NCBI GenBank assembly: GCA_028874675.1
Contig: JAPPJA010000540.1
Location: forward strand, 1 to 18,481
Source: Chloroflexota bacterium
GTDB lineage: Bacteria; Chloroflexota; Dehalococcoidia; Lucifugimonadales; UBA3495
Length of the DNA stretch: 18,481 bases
Direction: 5' to 3'
The notes under the pieces were generated by a model that saw nothing but the letters and a program-made list of their open reading frames with translations, searched no databases and was not told the DNA's origin. Shown piece by piece: positions 1-5,958 of this stretch. Position numbers and translations under genes: made by a program. Within the stretch, counting starts at the first letter, position 1, and every line of letters begins with the position of its first letter.

Positions 1-226
1 CAATTTGAACCGCCCGGTCCTGGCCCTGGCAGAAGCCGAATCCGAAAAAGACGTCCAGCTCGTCCTCGGCTTCGATCATGGGGATGCCGTACCGGTCGCG
101 GCGTATGGTGACCGGGCCACGGAGGCCTTCAACGTCCAGGACTCCGCCGGTCCGGGGCAGGCGGGAGCCCAGCAGCAGCCGCAGCAGGGCGCGGCTGCAG
201 GAGGAAAAGTCAGGGAGGAAGGACAT
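1..226 (-). CDS. Penicillin acylase family protein, N-terminal part (runs off left edge)
   Basis: Only the first 75 codons are inside the window. The peptide has a short hydrophobic/basic start and then a segment reading VTIRRDRYGIPMIEA (about residues 38-52), followed by DVFFGFGFCQGQDR. This is the signature of the N-terminal A-chain region of penicillin G acylase/cephalosporin acylase proteins (Ntn hydrolases), which cleave amide bonds and are normally exported and self-processed. The catalytic Ser of the beta chain lies beyond the edge and cannot be checked. The ATG at 226 follows a GAGACGG that could act as a weak ribosome site. A TAAAAT at 309-304 on the minus strand is a possible but weak -10. 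The gene is divergent from the VOC gene at 460. Family assignment is from the motif only; substrate unknown. Confidence 0.72.
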   Translation of the reverse strand, partial: MSFLPDFSSCSRALLRLLLGSRLPRTGGVLDVEGLRGPVTIRRDRYGIPMIEAEDELDVFFGFGFCQGQDRAVQI

Positions 227-423
227 CAGCCCGTCTCATTTGAGGACAGACTAGTGGAGAAACGTCGCGGGGGAGAGGAAGGCAGTAACTTTTGCATGCT
301 TAAATTTTACGCTGGGGCTGCGGTTTATTGAAGAGTTGCAGGTTTCCGTCGCTTCGGAGGGGAGTTTTCCTGGGGCGGCGTCCCAGCCATAACGGCGCTG
401 TGCCCGGTATTCACCAGGGAATG

Positions 424-429
424 TATAAT
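424..429 (+). promoter_or_regulatory. Candidate -10 box for the VOC gene
   Basis: A perfect TATAAT lies 31 bases before the GTG start of the VOC gene, which would give a leader of about 24 bases. No good -35 is seen 16-18 bases upstream, so the call rests on the -10 and its position in the divergent intergenic region. Confidence 0.4.
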
Positions 430-459
430 GGGCCGAAACCAGATTTCGGAGGTGGTCTC

Positions 460-870
460 GTGGCCAAGATCAAGCATGTTGCCATCACCTGCGAGGACCC
501 GGTCGCCGTGGCCGAGTTCTACAAGAAGGGCTTTGACCTGGTGGAAGTGGCCCGCAACGAGCGCCAGGTCCAGTTGACGGACGGCGAAATTAACCTGACC
601 CTGCTCAAGTGGAAGACGAATGCGGATGCCGACGTTGGCCCCAACGGGGAGAACTACAGCGGCATACACCACATCGGGTTCCAGGTGGACAGCCTCCAGG
701 AGACGGGGGCCAAGCTGCGGGGGATTGACGGGGAAGAGATTGTCCGGCGGGACGTGGCCGGACCCGGCGAAGTCCGCCCGCCCCGCGCCGAGGAGAAGTG
801 GTCCGGCCCCAACGGGCAGGTGCTGGATATCTCGGAGCCTGGGTGGCTGCACAAGCCGCCCATGGACTGA
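460..870 (+). CDS. VOC-fold protein (glyoxalase/bleomycin-resistance/dioxygenase superfamily)
   Basis: A 136-aa protein of the vicinal-oxygen-chelate fold, which uses paired beta-alpha-beta-beta-beta modules to hold a divalent metal. It opens with IKHVAITCEDP (His6), has SGIHHIGFQVDSL in the middle (His70/His71) and ends with GQVLDISEPGW (Glu126), so the usual His/His/Glu metal set looks intact. The length equals a single VOC unit, expected to act as a dimer. I chose the GTG at 460 because a strong GGAGGT (448-453) sits 6 bases upstream and homology starts at once; a longer reading frame extends upstream but has no support. It is monocistronic: a hairpin with a T-tract overlaps the stop codon. 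The reaction cannot be told from sequence. Confidence 0.85.
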   Translation: MAKIKHVAITCEDPVAVAEFYKKGFDLVEVARNERQVQLTDGEINLTLLKWKTNADADVGPNGENYSGIHHIGFQVDSLQETGAKLRGIDGEEIVRRDVAGPGEVRPPRAEEKWSGPNGQVLDISEPGWLHKPPMD

Positions 871-889
871 CGGGCGCCGTCTTTCTTTT
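869..889 (+). terminator. Rho-independent terminator overlapping the VOC stop codon
   Basis: GACGG (869-873) pairs with CCGTC (877-881) around a 3-base loop and is followed by TTTCTTTT (882-889). The stem is short (5 bp), but position and T-tract fit an intrinsic terminator. Confidence 0.5.
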
Positions 890-1054
890 CAGAACCCGTA
901 CCAGGCAACAAGGGGCTGACTGCCGGTTGTGGTTGGGGGCGGTTTTTGGCGCAGCGTAGCTGGGGTTTGAATGAGGGGGCATAGACCAGGGAGAGCCTTG
1001 AGGAAATTCGATTGAATGTCAATTCCCGTCGGGGTCTGGTAGGATAGAGGATGT

Positions 1055-1066
1055 CCTATATATAGG
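1055..1066. promoter_or_regulatory. Palindrome upstream of hicBA, candidate HicB operator
   Basis: CCTATATATAGG is a perfect 12-bp palindrome 43 bases before the hicB start; its TATATA could itself be a -10 element. A TAGGA/TCCTA inverted pair (1040-1044 and 1054-1058) overlaps it. Toxin-antitoxin operons commonly autoregulate through a palindrome covering their promoter. Whether this HicB binds DNA is not known: I see no clear ribbon-helix-helix or HTH segment in it. Confidence 0.4.
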
Positions 1067-1109
1067 CGGAACACGCACAGGTTGACCGACCAAGATGGAG
1101 GAGCAGCGC

Positions 1110-1442
1110 ATGATCGACAGTACCAGCGAGCGGATGGAGTTCCTGGCCCATGATGCAGGAGGCCGGCCGCTGGTCTTCGAGGTGGCCGTGGACTACGTGC
1201 GAGAGGAGGGAGCGTGGGTAGGTGTCTGCACGGCCCTGGGTGTCTCCACTACGGCCGACAGTCCAGAGGCGGCCCGGGAAGAGATGGCGGATATGCTCCT
1301 GGTCTATTTGGATGTCCTGGCCGAAGCGGGTGACCTGCTTGCCTGTTTGAGTGAGCAGGGTGTGGAGGTCCGAGCCCCTGCCGGACCCAGCGCGCAGCGT
1401 CGCGTAGACGCTCTGGCCCCCGTAGCAATCGCAGCCGCCTAG
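1110..1442 (+). CDS. hicB: HicB-family antitoxin
   Basis: A 110-aa acidic protein matching the HicB-like fold (degenerate RNase H): a beta strand with FEVAVDYVREEGAWVGVCTALGV, then STTADSPEAAREEMADMLLVYLDVLAEAG, the usual 'eA..n..e.l.lyl' helix. HicB proteins neutralise HicA mRNA interferases. The start at 1110 is preferred over the in-frame ATG at 1095 because GGAGGAG (97-103 of that kilobase, i.e. 1097-1103) lies exactly 6 bases before 1110. The Ala-rich C-terminal tail shows no recognisable DNA-binding domain. It is followed after one base by the hicA-like gene, so the order is antitoxin first. A palindrome at 1055-1066 may be its operator. Confidence 0.8.
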   Translation: MIDSTSERMEFLAHDAGGRPLVFEVAVDYVREEGAWVGVCTALGVSTTADSPEAAREEMADMLLVYLDVLAEAGDLLACLSEQGVEVRAPAGPSAQRRVDALAPVAIAAA

Positions 1443-1443
1443 C

Positions 1444-1680
1444 TTGACGATCACCGGCAGGGAGCTCATCGACCTGCTCCGGCGCAACGGCTGGACCGTC
1501 GTCCGTCGGTCCCGGCACGGCGTCGTGTTGGAGCGCCAGTTCGAAAGCGAATCCAGACCGAGACGCACCGTCATCTCCCCCAAACATCAGCCCCTGGCCA
1601 CGGGTACCCTAGCCCAGATATTAGGCCCCAAGCAGACCAAATTAGGCCGGGCAGGGCTGGAAAGCCTACTACAAGATTAG
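1444..1680 (+). CDS. hicA: HicA-family mRNA interferase toxin
   Basis: A 78-aa basic protein with the HicA double-stranded-RNA-binding-like fold: GRELIDLLRRNGWTVVRRSRHG (residues 5-26) carries the helix and the strand with the conserved catalytic His (His25); the C-terminal half RTVISPKHQPLATGTLAQIL supplies the last strand and helix. HicA cleaves mRNA and tmRNA. It begins with TTG one base after the hicB stop (TAG 1440-1442), which implies translational coupling. Compared with typical HicA the loop at residues 31-40 is longer. The 3' part of this gene plus 85 bases beyond it is duplicated at 3035-3260. Toxicity is inferred from family only. Confidence 0.78.
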   Translation: MTITGRELIDLLRRNGWTVVRRSRHGVVLERQFESESRPRRTVISPKHQPLATGTLAQILGPKQTKLGRAGLESLLQD

Positions 1681-1765
1681 CCGCACGCCGTTTTCTAACA
1701 GAACCTCAATTCCCGGACTCCTGGCGCAAGTAGGCGTTAAGAGACAAAGCCGGCCCTTCTCCGCT
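1540..1765 (+). repeat. Direct repeat copy A: hicA 3' end plus downstream flank
   Basis: This 226-base stretch aligns without gaps to 3035-3260 at a constant offset of 1495. Hand count: 13 mismatches in the 141 coding bases and 12 in the 85 bases after the stop. Outside these limits the two sites do not resemble each other. Confidence 0.9.
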
Positions 1766-2032
1766 GAGGGGGAAGGGAGTCGGAAGGGCAGCCCAAAAGT
1801 CCCCAACCGCCGTTCCCACCTTCCATAGAAGGGACACAGGGCTTATCGCCCACAAGGAAAAGCTAAACCGTCGAGCAGACAAGCATCACCGAACAACCAG
1901 CCCTGTCCTCCACCAGTCCTTCCAGGCCCCGAAGACTGGTGCAATGGAGGGTTTGAACCATGGAATACATAGCCTGGAGCTCTGTGCCGGACGGCTCGCG
2001 CACACCAGGCACAACGCATGATCGCAGCCCGG

Positions 2033-2191
2033 ATGATAAAATCAGACCTGTTACGAAGGAAGACAGGGAAAAACGATTCTGCCCAAGGCGTTGCTGGACT
2101 GCGAGCAGTGCAGCATCCCCATCAAGGTCATCCAGGAAGACTACGAGGCCGGCGTGGCCTCATCCAGTGCAAGCCGTGCCAGAAGGAATAA
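2033..2191 (+). pseudogene. Frame-broken small double-CxxC (zinc-ribbon-like) protein
   Basis: Starting at ATG 2033 the frame reads MIKSDLLRRKTGK. A run of five A (2069-2073) then shifts the frame; the next frame reads TILPKALLDCEQCSIPI and EDYEAGV. A second shift near 2157-2159 restores LIQCKPCQKE and the TAA at 2189-2191. Joined, this is about 52 aa with two CxxC pairs 19 residues apart, the pattern of a small zinc ribbon. Either both indels are real and the gene is dead, or one or both are sequencing errors in a homopolymer and a GC-rich stretch. The stop lies 5 bases before the next gene start, so it would have been in the same transcript. I do not recognise the family. Confidence 0.5.
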
Positions 2192-2196
2192 ATGCC

Positions 2197-2469
2197 ATGC
2201 CCAGAATGACCGCAGCTGAAAAATTACAACAGATTCGGGAACTTTCCCGGGATCGCCATCCTGTCTTCCGCACCAGGAAAGTGGGAGGTATGGCCGTTGC
2301 CACCGGCATCAGCCACCTGGCGGGGGAGGAACCACCCGACGACATGAAACACCTGTATGCCCAGGTGGAAGACGGTACCTGGGTCCGCAAACGGCTACTG
2401 GAGCGGATGCAGGAACTGGAGCGGGAGATTGAGTTGGAAAAGGAAGAGCGGGCTCAGCGCCGAGAGTGA
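2197..2469 (+). CDS. Hypothetical protein with C-terminal coiled coil
   Basis: A 90-aa protein I do not recognise. Start MPRMTAAEKL at 2197 is supported by AAGGA at 2183-2187, 9 bases upstream; the longer frame going further upstream crosses the zinc-ribbon remnant and is not credible. Residues 5-20 look like a short amphipathic helix, 21-62 a compact mixed region (HPVFRTRKVGGMAVATGISH), and 63-90 a highly charged helix (RKRLLERMQELEREIELEKE) likely to form a coiled coil. It lies between the CxxC remnant and the aspartyl protease, probably in one transcript with both. Its size, charge and place next to a toxin-antitoxin pair are compatible with an antitoxin-like or adaptor role, but nothing shows this. 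Confidence 0.6.
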   Translation: MPRMTAAEKLQQIRELSRDRHPVFRTRKVGGMAVATGISHLAGEEPPDDMKHLYAQVEDGTWVRKRLLERMQELEREIELEKEERAQRRE

Positions 2470-2532
2470 ATAGGGGATGTAAGCCCATAACTACTTATTC
2501 CGAAATAATTTTTGGAGCAAAGCCCCCTTAAG

Positions 2533-2973
2533 ATGGGAAAGCTGGAATTGACAATTGAGCTAGCCAACCTGGAAAGAGAGACCTTCGAAAGTCTTGACGT
2601 CCTGGTGGATACCGGGGCAACCTTCACCAAGGCTCCAGCCACCATGCTGAACCGGCTCGGAGTCATGGTAGAACGCACCGCAGAGTCGGAGCTGGCCAAC
2701 GGGGCAACCGTCACCCGGGAAATCGGCATCGCCGCGATCCGGCTGCAGGGACAGGAATTTCTGACGCCGGTCATCTTTGGCGGCCCCGGAGAGAGGCCAC
2801 TGCTCGGAGTAATAGCGCTGGAGCACGCGCTACTGGCCGTGGACCCTGTAGCCGGACGGCTGGTGCCCACGCGCCTGCTGGAACTGCAGGAAACGGTTCC
2901 GCAACAGAAACAGCCAGAAGGCCAAGACCGGTGCATTGCACAGCCCCAGCCGGATGAAAGGGGCTTGAAATAA
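2533..2973 (+). CDS. Retropepsin-like (clan AA) aspartyl protease
   Basis: A 146-aa protein with the single Asp-Thr-Gly of a dimeric retroviral-type protease: LDVLVDTGATFTKAP (catalytic Asp26), a flap-like region ELANGATVTREIG (53-65) and the second hydrophobic-hydrophobic-Gly element RPLLGVIALEHALLAVDP (88-105). In such bacterial proteins two subunits each supply one Asp. No signal peptide or membrane segment is visible, so it should be cytoplasmic. The N-terminus MGKLELTIEL matches the usual start of the family; an in-frame TTG at 2512 is an alternative, and neither has a good ribosome site. The last 30 residues are Gln/Pro-rich and probably disordered. A truncated HicA-like ORF follows 28 bases later. 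The natural substrate is unknown. Confidence 0.75.
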   Translation: MGKLELTIELANLERETFESLDVLVDTGATFTKAPATMLNRLGVMVERTAESELANGATVTREIGIAAIRLQGQEFLTPVIFGGPGERPLLGVIALEHALLAVDPVAGRLVPTRLLELQETVPQQKQPEGQDRCIAQPQPDERGLK

Positions 2974-3001
2974 ATCCGGCTACGCCCGGGAGAGGCAAAC
3001 A

Positions 3002-3175
3002 ATGACGACCTGCGGGCGTTTCGCCCGTCCGCATTTCGAGAGTGAATCCCGACCGAGGCGCACCGTCATCTCCCCCAAACATCAGCCCCTGGCCACGGGT
3101 ACCCTGGCCCAAATTTTGGGTCCCAAGCAGACCAAACTAGGCCGGGCCGGGCTGGAAGACCTACTACAAGATTAG
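3002..3175 (+). pseudogene. Truncated HicA copy with a new N-terminus
   Basis: An intact 57-aa frame: ten new residues (MTTCGRFARP), then His and a copy of HicA from residue 33 to the end (FESESRPRRTVISPKHQP onward), identical to the upstream toxin except one Ser-to-Asp change. It lacks the first helix and the strand with catalytic His25, so it cannot be an active HicA nuclease. Yet GGGAGAGG (2988-2995) sits 6 bases before the ATG, so it may be translated. CGGGCG-TTT-CGCCCG (3013-3027) forms a hairpin just before the homology breakpoint. I class it as a pseudogene; a regulatory mini-protein that binds HicB is an alternative. Confidence 0.6.
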
Positions 3176-3260
3176 CCGCACACCCTTTTCCTACAGAGCC
3201 TGAATTCCCGGACTTTTGGCGCAAGTAGGGTTTAAGGGACAAAGCCGGCCCTTGTCCGCT
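3035..3260 (+). repeat. Direct repeat copy B: hicA 3' end plus downstream flank
   Basis: Gap-free partner of 1540-1765, about 89% identical by hand count. Together the copies bracket roughly 1.27 kb holding the CxxC remnant, the coiled-coil protein and the protease. Homologous recombination between them would delete that block. Confidence 0.9.
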
Positions 3261-3864
3261 CAGCCCTGGCGCGCCATCAGCGGCAGGGTTTCTGACAGGG
3301 ACGTGACCTGACCTGGCTGGGTCCTGGCCGGCGATTATGACGCCGGCGGGGCCAGGCATCTCCTTTTCTGCACGGCAGGGTAACCCCAGGCGCCCAGGTT
3401 CGCTGCACTTGGGGGACGTAAGGAGCGTTCTGTCGACAACGGCTCCGTTGTCCGCCTGAATTCCGCTCGTTCTCCCCCCACCCGCAGGTTCGGATTTTCG
3501 TTGGTGGCCTTGGCGGCGGGATACCCGACTGCTGGCGGCTGACGCTGGCCCACATTGGGCGGGCCTGCCGCATTCCGTAACCCGAGAGAAGCGTTCCACT
3601 TCAGGTGGTGTAGCGCCGGCAGAGCGGTCGAAATGTAGCCAGGGCCGGCTTCAGCCCCACCCCTAACTGCCATAAACCACCTGAATCGCAACGCTGCCCT
3701 GCCGGAACAGTCCTGCTGGAGAAACTCCAGTAATGGGATAAACCGGGCCGGTGAGCTATTCCGCAGAAAGCAAGTGCTTATTTGCAGTATTTGTTGCGGA
3801 AAGGTTACGAAACTCGTCTGACAGGCCATTTGCAGCGACAATAATGTATGCCTGGTGCGCATAT
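3261..3864. other. Long intergenic stretch with no supported gene
   Basis: About 600 bases before the ABC operon promoter. Open frames on both strands give Pro/Arg/Gly-rich translations without family resemblance. The only clear structure is GACAACGGCTCCGTTGTC (3435-3452), an 8-bp perfect stem with a 2-base loop. AT content rises from about 3750 toward the promoter. Confidence 0.5.
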
Positions 3865-3893
3865 TTGACACTGTATTCGTGCCTAGATATAAT
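3865..3893 (+). promoter_or_regulatory. Perfect-consensus sigma-70 promoter of the ABC importer operon
   Basis: TTGACA (3865-3870), a 17-base spacer (3871-3887) and TATAAT (3888-3893) match the housekeeping consensus at all 12 positions with the best spacing. Transcription would begin near 3900, leaving a leader of about 160 bases before the binding-protein ATG at 4064. Confidence 0.85.
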
Positions 3894-4063
3894 CCCGCCA
3901 ATTTTCCGGGAAGCATGGGTTGCCGTGGGGCGGGTAACGGCCTGTGACCCCAGCGGGGCAGTATGGGAATGCAACGGTCCCGCGCCGCGTTTTAGAAATT
4001 TCGCCGAAGTCCGGGGTGAGTTCGGCAGCTCTTTCATACTACATTCAGGGAAAGGTGAGGAAT

Positions 4064-5863
4064 ATGAAGGTTTCACTGGTTCTATTGGGATGCCTGTTGT
4101 GCATGACGCTGCTGGTGGCTTGCGGAGCTGCGGAGCCGCAAATCGTCGAGCGGACGGTAGAGGTGCCTGTGGAGGTTGAGACCATCCGCGAGGTTGAGGT
4201 GGAGAAGGAAGTGCCGGTTGAGGTGGAGCGGCAGGTCACGGTTGAGGTGGAAAGGCAGGTAGAGACGATCAAGGAAGTGGAGAAGCTGGTGGTTGCCACC
4301 CCCACTCCTGTGCAGATACCGGAGTCCGGACGGCTGCCTGGCAGAGTGGACCCCGTGGGTTCCATTATCTCGGTAAGCTCTTACCTGGGCTTCCAGGGGG
4401 TGGACACCAACATCTCGCAGGACAGCGCCACCAAGGTGTATTACGACGAGGTGTTCGACTACGCCATCGGGCAGAACCCCGACGGGACGCTGACTCCGGG
4501 GTTCGCCACCAAGTGGGAAGTCTCCCCGGACCAGCTGACCTGGACCTTTACGATTCGCGAGGGCATGAAGTTCCACAACGGCGATGACATAACGCCGGAG
4601 GATGTGGCCTGGACGTGGAATCGGGCCGTGGGAGAGGACTCGCTGGGCGGGTTCGCCCTGGAAGTGGGCCCGCTGCTTACCAGCGCCTTTACCGTGGCGG
4701 GCAACACGGTCAGCGTTTCCACCGAGACACCCCAGTCCACGCTGCCCCTGTTCTTTGCCTCCGCGTCCCCTCCCAGGTCGGTGGTGTTCCCGCAGGCCCA
4801 CTTTGAGAGCGTTGGGGGAATTGACAACTTCCGGGAAGCGCCTGTAGGGTCGGGCCCGTACAAGTGGGCGGACCGGGTCCCCGGGCAGTACATCCAGATG
4901 GAAGCCTTCGATGACCATTACGAGAAGAACCCCGGGTACAAGGTTCTGCAGATATGGGACGTGGCCGAGCTGAATACCAGGATGGCGATGCTCAAGAGCG
5001 GCAACGCCGACCTGATTACGGCCTCGGTGCGCAGCGTTGATGAACTGCAGGCAGCCGACCTGCAGATTCTGCAGTCGCCGGCGGCCAACATTTCGTGGAT
5101 CTGGTACAACTACGCCTGGGTACCCGGGCACCCCTTTAACGACAAGCGCATCCGGGAAGCCATTTCCATTGCCATTGACCGGGAAGCCATCGGCACCGGC
5201 CTTTATGCCGGGCAGACCACGCCGGCCTGCTGCTACTGGGTGGTTGAGGGCAACATCGGTTACCCCGGCGACGTGGAACCCCACCCCTATGACCCCCAGC
5301 GGGCGGCGCAGCTGATACAGGAAGCCGACTTCGCGGGGGCCGAGATTGAGATTATTACCTTCTCTGGCGACGCGGACTTCGTGGACCAGCCCGGTCTGTC
5401 GGAGGCGGTAGCTGGTTACCTGGAAGCCATAGGCCTGAGCACTTTCGTTTCGGTGGTTGACGGGCCGGTACTGCGGGAGACCTTCGACAACGCCATCAAG
5501 ACGGATGACGAGATAGAGACCATCGTGAAAGACCAGCCGCCTTACCAGATAGCGGTTCGGGGCAGCGACACCCGCCTGCACTCGTATCGCGGGTCGCACA
5601 TCTACTACCATTCCGAGGGACGGCGGCAGATGATGCGTTTGCCCGGCATTCTGGACCCCCTGCTGGACAAGGCGGGATCGTCCTTTGACCTGCAGGACCA
5701 GCACGATGCCATGGCCGACTTCCACCGGCTGCTGAACCGGGACTTCTGGGCCGGTCCGCTGCTGGAGGCCGGGGCCGTATTCGGCGCCAGCGACAAGGTG
5801 GGAACGTGGACTCCCATAACCGGCAAGCCCTATCCCCATAACCACTGGACGATAAGGCCGTAA
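4064..5863 (+). CDS. ABC importer substrate-binding lipoprotein (SBP family 5, peptide/nickel type)
   Basis: A 599-aa extracytoplasmic binding protein that captures peptides or similar solutes for the permease encoded next. The start at 4064 has AAGGTG (4052-4057) 6 bases upstream and gives a classic lipoprotein signal: MKVSLVLLGCLLCMTLLVAC, lipobox LVAC with Cys20 to be lipidated. Residues 28-77 are an almost pure Val/Glu repeat stalk (VERTVEVPVEVETIREVEVE and so on), then a Pro/Thr hinge (ATPTPVQIPE). The binding domain follows, with the family-5 hallmark WTFTIREGMKFHNGDDITPEDVAW split around residues 165-185 and the IREAISIAIDREAIG segment typical of DppA/OppA. First gene of the five-gene importer operon; two hairpins separate it from the permease. 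Ligand cannot be assigned. Confidence 0.93.
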   Translation: MKVSLVLLGCLLCMTLLVACGAAEPQIVERTVEVPVEVETIREVEVEKEVPVEVERQVTVEVERQVETIKEVEKLVVATPTPVQIPESGRLPGRVDPVGSIISVSSYLGFQGVDTNISQDSATKVYYDEVFDYAIGQNPDGTLTPGFATKWEVSPDQLTWTFTIREGMKFHNGDDITPEDVAWTWNRAVGEDSLGGFALEVGPLLTSAFTVAGNTVSVSTETPQSTLPLFFASASPPRSVVFPQAHFESVGGIDNFREAPVGSGPYKWADRVPGQYIQMEAFDDHYEKNPGYKVLQIWDVAELNTRMAMLKSGNADLITASVRSVDELQAADLQILQSPAANISWIWYNYAWVPGHPFNDKRIREAISIAIDREAIGTGLYAGQTTPACCYWVVEGNIGYPGDVEPHPYDPQRAAQLIQEADFAGAEIEIITFSGDADFVDQPGLSEAVAGYLEAIGLSTFVSVVDGPVLRETFDNAIKTDDEIETIVKDQPPYQIAVRGSDTRLHSYRGSHIYYHSEGRRQMMRLPGILDPLLDKAGSSFDLQDQHDAMADFHRLLNRDFWAGPLLEAGAVFGASDKVGTWTPITGKPYPHNHWTIRP

Positions 5864-5880
5864 GGGCCGTCCTTCCCTGC

Positions 5881-5937
5881 ACCTCATCCGGTATTGAGGT
5901 CATAGTCTGCCGGCGACGGCGAGAGTTGCCGGCAGAC
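5881..5937 (+). terminator. Tandem hairpins between binding-protein and permease genes
   Basis: ACCTCA/TGAGGT (5881-5886, 5895-5900) is followed by a 10-bp perfect stem GTCTGCCGGC/GCCGGCAGAC (5905-5914, 5928-5937) and then CTTTAA. In importer operons such a hairpin commonly stabilises or attenuates the message so that the binding protein outnumbers the permease. The weak T-tract argues for partial rather than full termination. Confidence 0.6.
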
Positions 5938-5958
5938 CTTTAATTCGAGGACTTTTTA

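Noticed and set aside
5..331. A 108-codon plus-strand frame at the left edge
   Set aside because: It is the antisense shadow of the penicillin-acylase fragment, whose motif is clear on the minus strand.
3335..3916. A 193-codon minus-strand frame upstream of the importer
   Set aside because: Composition is low in protein-like features, it crosses the perfect promoter at 3865-3893, and no family resemblance is seen.
4082..5887. A 601-codon open frame antisense to the binding-protein gene, and similar long antisense frames over the importer and pnp genes
   Set aside because: They lie wholly opposite well-supported genes in GC-rich DNA and their translations are rich in His, Arg, Gly and Pro with no family motif.
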